A DNA stretch of 64,000 nt from CAVTYH01 sp963773875. Its GTDB lineage: Bacteria; Planctomycetota; Planctomycetia; Pirellulales; JADZDJ01. The notes beneath the pieces were generated by a model, which was not told the DNA's origin, did no database searches, and worked only from the letters and a program-made list of their open reading frames with translations. The stretch spans positions 62,001 through 126,000 of the forward strand of contig CAVZCV010000015.1 in NCBI GenBank assembly GCA_963773875.1, in the 5' to 3' direction. Made by a program: the position numbers and the translations under genes. Of the stretch, positions 39,082 to 46,902 are shown in pieces. The stretch's first letter is position 1, and every line of letters starts with the position of its first letter.

Positions 39082-39192
39082 AGCTAACGTTCCGGCTCAG
39101 CCACCCCGGATAAAATGACATCCGAGAACCAACCCGGCTCTCGACAAAACTGGATGCGCCAGCCGGGGTTGGCTGCAGCCGGTTTGTTAGGC
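39082..39192 (-). repeat. Integron attC site
   Basis: This 111-base site is bounded by AGCTAAC (39082-39088) and GTTAGGC (39186-39192). The arms CAGCCACCCCGG and CCGGGGTTGGCTG are complementary. It is the longest attC in the array. Confidence 0.82.
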
Positions 39193-39465
39193 CACGTCAT
39201 ATCGAAATCCTAATCGTCCTTTCTTGGTCGTGTCAACAATCGCTCCGACAAAGAAATCATCGTAGCCATAAAATCCAGCGCAAGACAAAGTAACCTTGGT
39301 TGTCGAATTCTGGATAGCTCTGACGCGATAATCTATCGGGTGGTGTGTCTCTAAACACTGGAACTCGTCACCAACGGTAACCTCGCCGCTGATAGGCTCA
39401 ATCTCAAACTCCGCGCTGTCCGGCTCCGTGCCGCGCCGACTTGCGATGATCTTGAAAATAGCCAT
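39187..39465 (-). CDS. Integron cassette: hypothetical protein
   Basis: This 92-residue protein (MAIFKIIASRRGTEPDSAEFEIEPISGEV) is predicted to be mainly beta-strand, with no recognised family. Its TAA stop lies within the attC core GTTAGGC at 39186-39192. Its ATG is only 13 bases from the attC on the other side (39478), a typical compact cassette. The function is unknown. Confidence 0.72.
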   Translation of the reverse strand: MAIFKIIASRRGTEPDSAEFEIEPISGEVTVGDEFQCLETHHPIDYRVRAIQNSTTKVTLSCAGFYGYDDFFVGAIVDTTKKGRLGFRYDVA

Positions 39466-39477
39466 AAATACGAAGTG

Positions 39478-39565
39478 GTCTAACGGTTGAGCTGAGCGGC
39501 GCGCACGCCGATGTATGAGCTTGGCACTTTATCTTTCACGCGTCCGCTCCAGCGATTTGTTAGGC
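39478..39565 (-). repeat. Integron attC site
   Basis: This 88-base site is bounded by GTCTAAC (39478-39484) and GTTAGGC (39559-39565). Its interior appears identical to that of the attC at 39859-39946 and close to that at 37803-37890. Confidence 0.86.
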
Positions 39566-39843
39566 GGCAGGCCCGGCTACTTTGCGCCATATGACTTCGA
39601 ACTCCTCGCGAGATATCTCTAGCGGAGAGAACTCGGGATCCTCTGCGATTTCGTTTGTGGCCGGCACGACGTCGAGCCCTAGTTCGGTTGAACCTGTGCG
39701 CCGGCCTTCACCGGCAAAGTGATGAGTACCGTCAGCATACACTTCTACTTTGCGTTGCTCCCAACCGCGTCATCGATCTCAGAGTAGAGCCACACGGGGT
39801 ACTCCGGGTTCGCTTGATGCCATTGAACAGCGAGGTAACGCAT
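39560..39843 (-). CDS. Integron cassette: DUF6881-like protein, copy 2, frameshifted
   Basis: This is a second copy of the cassette gene at 39941-40225. It lacks one C (CCAACCG near 39766, where the other copy has CCAACCCG), so the frame breaks after about 26 codons. The rest (VEVYADGTHHFAGEGRRTGS onward) is intact in the second frame and appears identical to the other copy. Its TAA stop overlaps the attC core at 39559-39565. Confidence 0.75.
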
Positions 39844-39858
39844 GAATAGCAGATTGCC

Positions 39859-39946
39859 GCCTAACGGTTGAGCTGAGCGGCGCGCACGCCGATGTATGAG
39901 CTTGGCACTTTATCTTTCACGCGTCCGCTCCAGCGATTTGTTAGGC
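39859..39946 (-). repeat. Integron attC site
   Basis: This 88-base site is bounded by GCCTAAC (39859-39865) and GTTAGGC (39940-39946). It separates the two tandem copies of the DUF6881-like cassette. Confidence 0.87.
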
Positions 39947-40225
39947 GGCAGGCCCGGCTACTTTGCGCCATATGACTTCGAACTCCTCGCGAGATATCTC
40001 TAGCGGAGAGAACTCGGGATCCTCTGCGATTTCGTTTGTGGCCGGCACGACGTCGAGCCCTAGTTCGGTTGAACCTGTGCGCCGGCCTTCACCGGCAAAG
40101 TGATGAGTACCGTCAGCATACACTTCTACTTTGCGTTGCTCCCAACCCGCGTCATCGATCTCAGAGTAGAGCCACACGGGGTACTCCGGGTTCGCTTGAT
40201 GCCATTGAACAGCGAGGTAACGCAT
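39941..40225 (-). CDS. Integron cassette: DUF6881-like protein, copy 1
   Basis: This 94-residue protein begins MRYLAVQWHQANPEYPVWLYSEIDD and continues with AGWEQRKVEVYADGTHHFAG and EDPEFSPLEISREEFEVIW, a pattern I recall from the small DUF6881 family (function unknown, often beside toxin-immunity or mobile loci). It is the first cassette next to the integrase, and the stop codon lies in the attC core at 39940-39946. A near-identical tandem copy follows. Confidence 0.82.
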   Translation of the reverse strand: MRYLAVQWHQANPEYPVWLYSEIDDAGWEQRKVEVYADGTHHFAGEGRRTGSTELGLDVVPATNEIAEDPEFSPLEISREEFEVIWRKVAGPAA

Positions 40226-40240
40226 GAATAGCAGATTGCC

Positions 40241-40300
40241 GCCTAACTAGTGATTATGCCGCAATAATGCGGTGGGGAAATGCCGCATTTTAGCGGTATA
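40241..40300. other. Integron attI region
   Basis: A core-site-like GCCTAAC at 40241-40247 ends the last cassette, and beyond it the sequence is not attC-like. This is the expected position of attI, between the first cassette and the integrase gene. The region carries short repeats (ATGCCGCA and TGCGG, then AATGCCGCATT) that could be integrase-binding sites. A cassette promoter (Pc) reading leftward should lie here or within intI, but I cannot define it. Confidence 0.6.
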
Positions 40301-40359
40301 GCTCGTTGCGGTCAATCAATTGCCTCGCTACACTTTGGCGCGATCGGTTGCTATACCGC
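40293..40359. repeat. Perfect 10-bp inverted repeat bracketing the intI promoter
   Basis: GCGGTATAGC (40293-40302) and its exact complement GCTATACCGC (40350-40359) are 47 bases apart and enclose the integrase promoter-like sequence. They could bind a regulator or support a cruciform. No LexA box (CTGT-N8-ACAG type) is seen. Confidence 0.6.
40306..40334 (+). promoter_or_regulatory. Promoter-like sequence of the integron integrase
   Basis: TTGCGG (40306-40311), a 17-base spacer and TACACT (40329-40334) form a plausible sigma-70 promoter. Transcription would start near 40341, ahead of the ATG at 40378, which has an AGAGGA ribosome-binding site seven bases upstream. Confidence 0.55.
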
Positions 40360-40377
40360 GTTATCAGAGGAAATGCT

Positions 40378-41366
40378 ATGCCGCAGACCACTCCCCAGCC
40401 GCCACAGAAAAAGCGCTTACTCGATCAGGTCCGCGACTGCGCCCGCGACTCAAACATTTTTCCTTGAGCACCGAACGCTCGTATGTGGCCTGGATTCATC
40501 GCTACATTTTGTTTCACAACAAGCGGCATCCGCAAGACATGGGGGCCGGCGAAGTACGCGAGTTTCTCTCGCACCTGGCGGTGACAGGACGCGTGGCGGC
40601 GTCGACGCAAAACCAGGCATAGGCGCCATCTTGTTTTTGTACCGCCATGTGCTTCAGCGCCGACCTGGGCGAGTTCGGCCACATTGTCCGCGCCAAGCGC
40701 CCGAAACGGTTGCCCGTGGTCTTGACGCGAGAGGAAGTCCGCCAAGTCCTGAATCAGCTGGAGGGCACCTGGCAATTGCTCGCGCGGCTGATCTATGGCG
40801 CCGGCCTGCGGCTGATGGAAGGCATTCGACTAAGGATCAAAGATGTCGATTTCGAAATGGGGCAATTGACCATTCGCGATGCCAAAGGAGAGAAAGACCG
40901 GATGACCGTCTTGCCGGCGTCGCTAGCCGGCCAGCTGCAAGCGCATGTCGGCGCGTTCAAACCGCTATGGCAGCACGATTGTCAACAGCAGCTGGCCGGA
41001 GTCGAGTTGCCGTATGCCTTGGAAGCGAAATATCCAAATGCCGGAAAAGAATGGGCGTGGCAATGGGTGTTTCCCGCCAAAAATCCCTCGCGAGATCCGC
41101 GCTCGGGAACGATCCGCCGGCATCATGTGCTGGAAGACGGACTGCAACGGGCGATCAAACAAGCCATCCGGCAGGCGGGCATCTCGAAGGCGGCCAGCTG
41201 CCACACCCTGCGACATTCTTTCGCCACGCACCTGTTGGAGAGCGGAGCCGACATTCGCACCGTCCAGGAATTACTCGGCCATGCCGAGGTGAGCACGACC
41301 ATGATTTACACGCACGTGCTGAACCGGACCGGCGTCGGCGTGCGCATCCCGTTGGACGTGCTGTGA
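40378..41366 (+). pseudogene. intI: Integron integrase, three frame breaks
   Basis: This is a tyrosine recombinase of the integron type. The N-terminal SAM-like domain is split: MPQTTPQPPQKKRLLDQVRD in one frame, then RLKHFSLSTERSYVAWIHRYILFHNKRHPQDMGAGEVREFLSHLAV in the next. After a frame break at a TAG near 40621 it reads ILFLYRHVLQ, and after another near 40660 the catalytic domain is intact to 41366. That domain has the IntI-specific insertion LPYALEAKYPNAGKEWAWQWVFPA. Its catalytic residues are visible as Arg in GAGLRLMEG, His-x2-Arg in CHTLRHSFATHL, the HAEVSTTMIYTHVL box with the nucleophile Tyr, and the tail GVGVRIPLDVL. Reconstructed length is about 329 residues, normal for IntI. 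It is divergent from the cassettes, as in classical integrons. Whether the breaks are real or assembly errors is open. Confidence 0.88.
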
Positions 41367-41935
41367 AGACGCGACGCCCCACTTCCTACCTCGTCTCCGC
41401 TCCTCAATCTTGAACGTTGCATTCTAAATCTGCATTCTGCAATTAGTAATCGGCCTGCAATTAGTGAATCTGCAATCGATCGCGTCATCGCGTACACCGC
41501 TTCCTGACGGAATGTGGCTCGATTTGACTCTCCAAATCCCGCACTCCGAACCCGAACCGCGAACCACCGCTTCCTAACGGGCGCGGCTCGGTTTAACGCT
41601 CCGCACTCCGAGTTACGTCGTGTCCTTCGTGTCGTAGTGGTAAATTTCCGGACTTTCAGACGACAGATTTTTGCCACGACGGCACAGCGGACACGACGAA
41701 CGGCAGGCACGCCACGCGCGGATCCAACCGCGCTCGGCGCGGATTTCCCGACCCCGCCGCTCCAGAGAGAAGAAAAGGCAAGAAACCCAAAATCTTTCTG
41801 CCTGGCAAAAAAAGGCTCTTGACAAACTGCCATATGTCCACTAATATCCATATTGGAGCCATTAGGCTTCCGGTCTCGGTACGCCGAGCCGACGTTCTTT
41901 GGCAATTTGAACAAATAAAAGGGACTAGGCGCCTG
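41367..41935. other. Intergenic region with degenerate repeats
   Basis: There is no credible gene. It contains two partly matching segments (41499-41565 and 41566-41612), each with ACCGCTTCCT, GGCTCG and CGCACTCCGA, and repeated GCAATTAG / TCTGCAAT / GCATTCTGCAA words. A stretch reading GTCGTGTCCTTCGTGTCG resembles widespread interspersed sequence of these genomes. The function is unknown. Confidence 0.45.
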
Positions 41936-42070
41936 AGGCCTGGGGGTCTTGCGGTACGCGCGTTCCGTTGGTTTGCTAGGAACCCGGACGACCAAGACAC
42001 CCAGGCGCTCGCCGCTGCGAGCGCGTGAAAAAACAGCTCCAAATCGCTCGAGAATTTTCGAGCAATTTGG
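41936..42070 (+). ncRNA. Hairpin cluster, candidate structured leader RNA
   Basis: Three strong inverted repeats follow each other. GCCTGGGGGTCTTG (41938-41951) pairs with CAAGACACCCAGGC (41993-42006), enclosing GTTCC/GGAAC. GCGCTCGC (42005-42012) pairs with GCGAGCGC (42017-42024) around a four-base loop. GCTCGA and TCGAGC pair near 42045-42062. The cluster ends about 180 bases before the RMD1-like gene on the plus strand, so it could be a leader element, or an independent small RNA. The strand is not certain. Confidence 0.4.
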
Positions 42071-42249
42071 GAACCAAAAGCAGCGAGTGAAATAACGATG
42101 AAATAACTCGGCCCGAAAATCGCAAAAACGCCTGCACAGGTTGAAAAGTACGGGTCAGTTTTTTCACTCCGAATCTCGGTTTGGAATGGTAGATGGGCCA
42201 CCTGCGCCGCGGGATGGGAGCTTGATCGGGCGCTCGTTATATTCATTCC

Positions 42250-43347
42250 ATGCTGGACAACCACAAACTGCTGCGGGGCAAATTGCATGTGTTCGTAGCG
42301 TTCGATTGGGGTGATGAAATCAACCTCGATCGAGCCCGACGGCTTTTGCCGGCCCAGACGCAGGAATTGGCACGCCGGCGGCGGACGCCCAGTTCGATGA
42401 ACTATCGGCCCGTGCCGCTGCGGTATCCGCTGGGAATGCTGGAGATTGAACTGCCAGAGGTCGGCAGAGTGCAATCGACAGGCGAGGCGATTGTGTTTGA
42501 CTTCGGCGGAGTGAGTGTATCGGTCGGCGTGGATTTCGAGCAATCGGCGGGCTGCTTGCTGCGGCTGGCGGGAGCGCTTTCCGATCCCCAGCCGCTGGTG
42601 GAGGCAATTCGCAAAGCGGCAACTCCGCTCTTCGAAAAGCTGCGGCCGGCAATTAAAGACTGTGCATGGAGTCCGCTGGGTGAAGAGTATTTTGTGTTTG
42701 AAATTCCACCGGGCGATCCGTTGCCACCGCCGGCAATGCTTGTGGATGGCAACGCGAATTGGTTGGCCGGTCTGGTTCGTCTGGAAGCCGATCCACTCAG
42801 TGCAGAAGAAATGACGGCGGCTTTGGCGTCGCGCATCAGCTATAGTCCCAGTGACATGCTGATCGCGGCCTGGCCGGCGGGTGTGCTTATCGATCGCGAT
42901 TGCGAAGAGACGCTGCAGACAATCGAGTTTGCAAACTTGCAACTGCTCGAATATCGCTACATCGATAACCTGCTCGACGAACGCATGGCCACCGCGTACA
43001 GCACGATTCATCGCACGCTGCAAAGCTGGCTCCCGTTATGGCGAACGCATGCCCGGCCGCTACGGCAACTTGGTGAATTGCGAATCGACGCCATCAACTT
43101 ATTCGAACGCACGGGCAACGCGCTAAAGTTGGTGGGCGATCAGTACCTCGCTCGCGTTTATCAATTGATTGCGGCCCGTTTCCATTTGGCGCAATGGGAG
43201 CAGAACATTCGCTCTTCGCTGGATGTGGTAGAAGGAGCGTACCAAGTGGTGAGCGACCAATCGTCAGCATTTCGCGTAGAGTTGCTGGAGATTATCGTCG
43301 TCGTGCTGATTGCGATCGAGATTGTGCTCGCTTTCGTGCGGCACTGA
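42250..43347 (+). CDS. RMD1/YagE-like DUF155 protein
   Basis: This 365-residue protein has one C-terminal membrane anchor (about residues 340-362, ELLEIIVVVLIAIEIVLAFV) preceded by helical segments. The features of the RMD1/DUF155 family are visible: FDFGGVSVSVGVDFE, the NLQLLEYRYIDNLLDERM segment and AARFHLAQWEQNIRSSLDVVEGAYQVVSDQ. Yeast members (Rmd1, Rmd8) are mitochondrial; the bacterial function is unknown. It is transcribed alone and converges on the FHA-PP2C gene. Confidence 0.8.
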   Translation: MLDNHKLLRGKLHVFVAFDWGDEINLDRARRLLPAQTQELARRRRTPSSMNYRPVPLRYPLGMLEIELPEVGRVQSTGEAIVFDFGGVSVSVGVDFEQSAGCLLRLAGALSDPQPLVEAIRKAATPLFEKLRPAIKDCAWSPLGEEYFVFEIPPGDPLPPPAMLVDGNANWLAGLVRLEADPLSAEEMTAALASRISYSPSDMLIAAWPAGVLIDRDCEETLQTIEFANLQLLEYRYIDNLLDERMATAYSTIHRTLQSWLPLWRTHARPLRQLGELRIDAINLFERTGNALKLVGDQYLARVYQLIAARFHLAQWEQNIRSSLDVVEGAYQVVSDQSSAFRVELLEIIVVVLIAIEIVLAFVRH

Positions 43348-43359
43348 TTGCGGCGATGG

Positions 43360-45066
43360 TTACGCATTCCGTCCGAAAACGACCAGGCACATATCGTCGC
43401 TTTGGGCGCGCCCGGCGGCGTGACGCTTCACGTCGTCCAGCACGGTGCGGCCCATCGTAGCGGCGCCATCGGCCGGCATGGCCAATCGCTGTTTGAGACG
43501 ATCGAGCGTGTAGAGTTCGTTGGCGGGGTTCAGCGCTTCGCTGATGCCGTCGGTGAACGCGGTGATCATTTCACCGGGCGCGAGCACAACTTCGCTAGCG
43601 TCGTAGCTCATGCCATCGGCCACGCCAAGCGGCAACCCGGAGATTTCCGGCGCAACCTCTTCGACGTTGTTGGCACTATGTCGCATGAAGGGGGGCATAT
43701 GTCCGGCGTTGACAACGGTTACACGATGTTCGTGTGGATCCAAGAGCGTGAGCACAAACGTCACAAAGCGATCTTCCCAACCAGCGCGGCAAAAACTTTC
43801 GTTGATTTTCTCGACGGCCGTGGCCGCCGACGGTTCACTCGCAAGCCAATAACGGACCTCGGCCGAAAGACGGGCCATGACCAGGGCTGCCGACACGCCT
43901 TTACCGGAAACATCGGCGAGCACAATGGCGACGCGGCCATCGCGGAGCACGATGTAATCGTAAAAGTCGCCTCCCACCTGATTCGCCGCTTCATAGAAAT
44001 CGAAAAACTGATAGCCATCGACGATCGGCGGCGCTGTGGGGAGCAAACCGCGCTGCACCTTGTGGGCAAGTTCCAAATCGCGCTGAACTGCCTGCTGTTT
44101 GAGCTGGCGATCGTGCATTTGCGCGTTATCGACCGCAAACGCAGCCTGCGAAGCGACGCTGGCGAGCACTTCCAAGTCGTCGTTCGTAAAGCGTGCACGT
44201 TGGTCGAGGGTATCGATTTGGATAACGCCCAGCACGTTGCCGTCGCTAGTCACGAGTGGGGCACACATCATGGAACGAATGCGGAAATCGGCAATGCTCT
44301 GACTCAGCTCGAACCGAGCATCGGTAGCGGCGTCGGCCGATAGAATCGCTTGCTTCAGTTTCACGACTTCATTAATAATCGTGCGACTCAGCCGCGCGCC
44401 CTCTTCTTCCTTGGAATGGCGCTGCTTGAACGCTCGCGGAACCAACCGCCCCTCGGGAGTGGTCATCACTACAAATCCACGATCGGCCTGTCCGAAAATA
44501 TTAAACAGGCTATCGAGGATTTTCGGCAAAATTTGATCGATCGCCGTCGCTTGCGCGAGATTTTGCGTAATTTCAACGAGCGCACGAAGCTTCGTTTCGG
44601 GGTTAACCGCCAGCCGCGTGGCTTCGCGCATGCTGGTGACGTCGAGCTTCAGCATTACGGTACTCGTCGCGCCGTCTTTGCCTTCGCCTTCATCAAGCTG
44701 GAACTGCGGCAAGGAGCCATCGCCAAATCCGTCGCCATTGGCGGCACGTTCAGCAGCCCGACGAACATCACTGGGCAACTCGGAGTGGAAACGCAATTCC
44801 AAGTCGCAAATTTTGATTGCATCGCCATCGTGCAACACTTGAGGCGTATGGACCATTTCGCCGTTCACCAGCGTGCCATTACGGCTTTGCATGTCTTGAA
44901 TGACATAGCTGCCATCGACGAGCGAAATCTGCGCATGCTGCCGACTGACCGCGCCGACATTTAACAGAATATCGCATTCTGGATGGCGGCCCAAAACGGC
45001 ACGCTCGGCCGAGAGCGCCACCCGCTCGCCAACACGATCGCCATTGATGAATTCCAGCACAGCCAT
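43360..45066 (-). CDS. FHA-GAF-PP2C (SpoIIE-type) phosphatase
   Basis: This 568-residue signalling protein is built from an N-terminal FHA domain (residues 20-95, RAVLGRHPECDILLNVGAVSRQHAQISL, binding phosphothreonine), a GAF domain (about 155-320) and a C-terminal SpoIIE-type PP2C phosphatase domain (about 340-565; GDFYDYIVLRDGRVAIVLADVSGKGVSAAL, VNAGHMPPF, MITAFTDGISEA). It would couple a phospho-signal and a small-molecule signal to dephosphorylation of a partner, as RsbU/SpoIIE-type proteins do for anti-sigma antagonists. The ATG at 45066 (MAVLEFINGDRVGERV) is preferred over 45117. Confidence 0.9.
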   Translation of the reverse strand: MAVLEFINGDRVGERVALSAERAVLGRHPECDILLNVGAVSRQHAQISLVDGSYVIQDMQSRNGTLVNGEMVHTPQVLHDGDAIKICDLELRFHSELPSDVRRAAERAANGDGFGDGSLPQFQLDEGEGKDGATSTVMLKLDVTSMREATRLAVNPETKLRALVEITQNLAQATAIDQILPKILDSLFNIFGQADRGFVVMTTPEGRLVPRAFKQRHSKEEEGARLSRTIINEVVKLKQAILSADAATDARFELSQSIADFRIRSMMCAPLVTSDGNVLGVIQIDTLDQRARFTNDDLEVLASVASQAAFAVDNAQMHDRQLKQQAVQRDLELAHKVQRGLLPTAPPIVDGYQFFDFYEAANQVGGDFYDYIVLRDGRVAIVLADVSGKGVSAALVMARLSAEVRYWLASEPSAATAVEKINESFCRAGWEDRFVTFVLTLLDPHEHRVTVVNAGHMPPFMRHSANNVEEVAPEISGLPLGVADGMSYDASEVVLAPGEMITAFTDGISEALNPANELYTLDRLKQRLAMPADGAATMGRTVLDDVKRHAAGRAQSDDMCLVVFGRNA

Positions 45067-45573
45067 GTGAAGGGCACGCTCAGAAGATTTTCGTCGGCAA
45101 GTCGTTCGACTCGCCACTCGCCGATCGATTTTATGGGCTCGATTTTACGGCGGTTTTGCGGGCAACGTCAACGGTTCAACTTGGTTATGCGGCCGTGAGT
45201 GATCTTGCTCTCTCGGAAGATCTCCGGTTTACCGGCAACTTTCGCACGGATCGATCACGCTGAAGAATCCGATTGTACGGCCGCAAGTTCATCGCATTCC
45301 CCTGTGCGGGGAGCCGATTGTTCGGCCGGTAGCCGGACGTGGCGAATTTGCGTATTCGGTCGCGCGTGCACTGCATAACGGTGAATCGAAAATGCTTGCG
45401 TCGGTCCGCGATGATGGTCGATAGCTATCCGTGCCTCTCTCGATTCGTCGGGAGCGGTGTTTGCTTATGGGTCAAGGATGGCCTGAAACAATCATGGCTA
45501 TCGACCCGCTGGCCATGGCCTGCCCGGCCGCGGAGTCGAATTACCTCGACAAACCAGCAAGCAAAGGCAACCG
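45067..45573. other. Intergenic region, no gene recognised
   Basis: This 507-base gap lies between divergent genes. Short inverted repeats (CCCTGTGCGGGG, CCGGTAGCCGG) are present near 45299-45335 but no convincing ORF; a 63-codon minus-strand frame at 45185-45376 lacks protein character. Confidence 0.4.
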
Positions 45574-45870
45574 ATGAGTAAAGACACGTTCCGCGTGGTC
45601 ACTCGCGGTCCGGACGGCAAATTGCGAATTCGCGATTACGATGCCCCGGACACTCTTCTTCGCATGCACAGCCAAATTGGCGTGGACGATTGCAGCACCG
45701 ATTTGGAGCTGCGCGGCCAGCCAGTCTTTCGCGGCCTGATTGGTCCGATGCCAGAAGGCAAAAACGTAATTCGATATGAATCTCCCGAGGTCTTCGAGAC
45801 GCTCACGAAAGAGTGGAGTGCGACGAGATCGGGCCGACGCCGCCGGCGAGCGCATGCGGATGAGTACTGA
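45574..45870 (+). CDS. Small hypothetical protein
   Basis: This 98-residue protein starts at an ATG (MSKDTFRVVTRGPDGKLRIRDYDAPD) preceded by an AAAGG ribosome-binding site. The N-terminal 45 residues look like a small beta-rich domain, and the C-terminus is highly basic (RSGRRRRRAHADEY). No family is recognised. A perfect palindrome 34 bases after the stop probably ends the transcript. Confidence 0.6.
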   Translation: MSKDTFRVVTRGPDGKLRIRDYDAPDTLLRMHSQIGVDDCSTDLELRGQPVFRGLIGPMPEGKNVIRYESPEVFETLTKEWSATRSGRRRRRAHADEY

Positions 45871-45904
45871 TTCTGCTGCAAACAGCTGACGCGTTCAAAT
45901 AAAT

Positions 45905-45934
45905 CAAGCCCAGGGGTTGCAACCCCTGGGCTTG
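45905..45934. terminator. Perfect 30-bp palindrome, probable bidirectional terminator
   Basis: CAAGCCCAGGGGTTG (45905-45919) is followed immediately by its exact complement CAACCCCTGGGCTTG (45920-45934). It sits between two convergent genes, followed by GCAGTTTTG on one side and preceded by ATTTA-type sequence on the other. It probably terminates both transcripts; the T-runs are short. Confidence 0.6.
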
Positions 45935-45989
45935 GCAGTTTTGTGTTACGATTGAACCGCTGCAGCACGGATCGCGACTCAGCGGTGAA

Positions 45990-46571
45990 CTACCGCCGAT
46001 CAACAAATGCACTCGAGTTGCTGCTCGCCTGTCGCGGCGGATCGCCCGAAAGCGATGTCCCGCCAATTGGTCGCGATGCGACCGCGGTATTTGAAAACTG
46101 ACCGCTGTTGGAAACCGCAACCTTTTCGATCTGTTCTGCATCAACGAAGTGTTGCGTAGTGACGGGCACGCGGGTGACGCGTTGCTCCGGCACCAGCTCA
46201 CTGCGAGTGACGGGAACATGGACTTCTTCTGTCCGCATTTCCCAGCGCGTATGCGGCACGTAGCGATACTGCACGCTGGGCGTTGCTAGTGGATTCCAGC
46301 GGTTCGCCAGATACGGTTCCCAGGCGTACTCGGTGATGGGTGTATACACCGAACGATAGTTCGGCTGATATTCGGTTGTCACCCGATTCGTGTAGACCGT
46401 CTGTTGATTCTCGACGATCTGGGTTTCCGACACCGGGCGTTTTACGATCCGGTGGGTTTCTTGGTAGGTGACGCCATTCGCATCGGTCGTGTAACGAACG
46501 TCGTCGGCTAAAGACAGCTCGCACAAGGCAAGCGCGGCAACAATTCCAGCTAGGAAATGCCGGTGGATCAT
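45990..46571 (-). CDS. Secreted hypothetical protein
   Basis: This 193-residue protein has a signal peptide (MIHRHFLAGIVAALALCELSLA-DD) followed by a Tyr-, Thr- and Val-rich region with repeated TEYQPNYRSVYTPITEYAWEPYL and VPVTRSELVPEQRVTRVPVTTQ segments. This composition is common among short exported proteins of planctomycetes. The C-terminus is Ser-rich. No enzymatic motif is seen and the function is unknown. Confidence 0.7.
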   Translation of the reverse strand: MIHRHFLAGIVAALALCELSLADDVRYTTDANGVTYQETHRIVKRPVSETQIVENQQTVYTNRVTTEYQPNYRSVYTPITEYAWEPYLANRWNPLATPSVQYRYVPHTRWEMRTEEVHVPVTRSELVPEQRVTRVPVTTQHFVDAEQIEKVAVSNSGQFSNTAVASRPIGGTSLSGDPPRQASSNSSAFVDRR

Positions 46572-46902
46572 TCCGTCGGTCCTCCGGGAAGCGGGTCTGG
46601 TGCGTCGATTGCTAGCGGCTATACGACGAATCCCTTACGTCGTGCTACCGGCGGCGGCTCGAACCAACAGGCGAAATCGACTTAAGACCCTGATGCCCCT
46701 GTATCAGCTTTCAATCGGCATATTGACGGGCGGCTCTTTAGTCGCGACCACTTCTTCTGACGGCACGCTTACGGTTTAGCGGAATCGACAGGCAAACGCT
46801 CGAAGGCGCGACCAACTGGAACTTCGAGACCCGTACGCCTCGCCCGCTTCCCCCGTCCGCCATCCATCTTATACTGACAGCAACCTTCTCGGTTGAGACA
46901 GC
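46572..46902. other. Intergenic region, no gene seen
   Basis: This 331-base gap between divergent genes contains no convincing ORF. It should hold the promoters of the secreted protein gene and of the dehydrogenase operon, but no clear consensus is recognisable. Confidence 0.4.

Noticed and set aside
37803..40240. The regularly spaced repeats as a CRISPR array
   Set aside because: Repeats are 88-111 bases with inverted cores, the spacers are genes, and no cas gene is present; they are attC sites.
45185..45376. A 63-codon minus-strand ORF in the intergenic gap
   Set aside because: Arg/Asn-rich translation without domain, and no ribosome-binding site.
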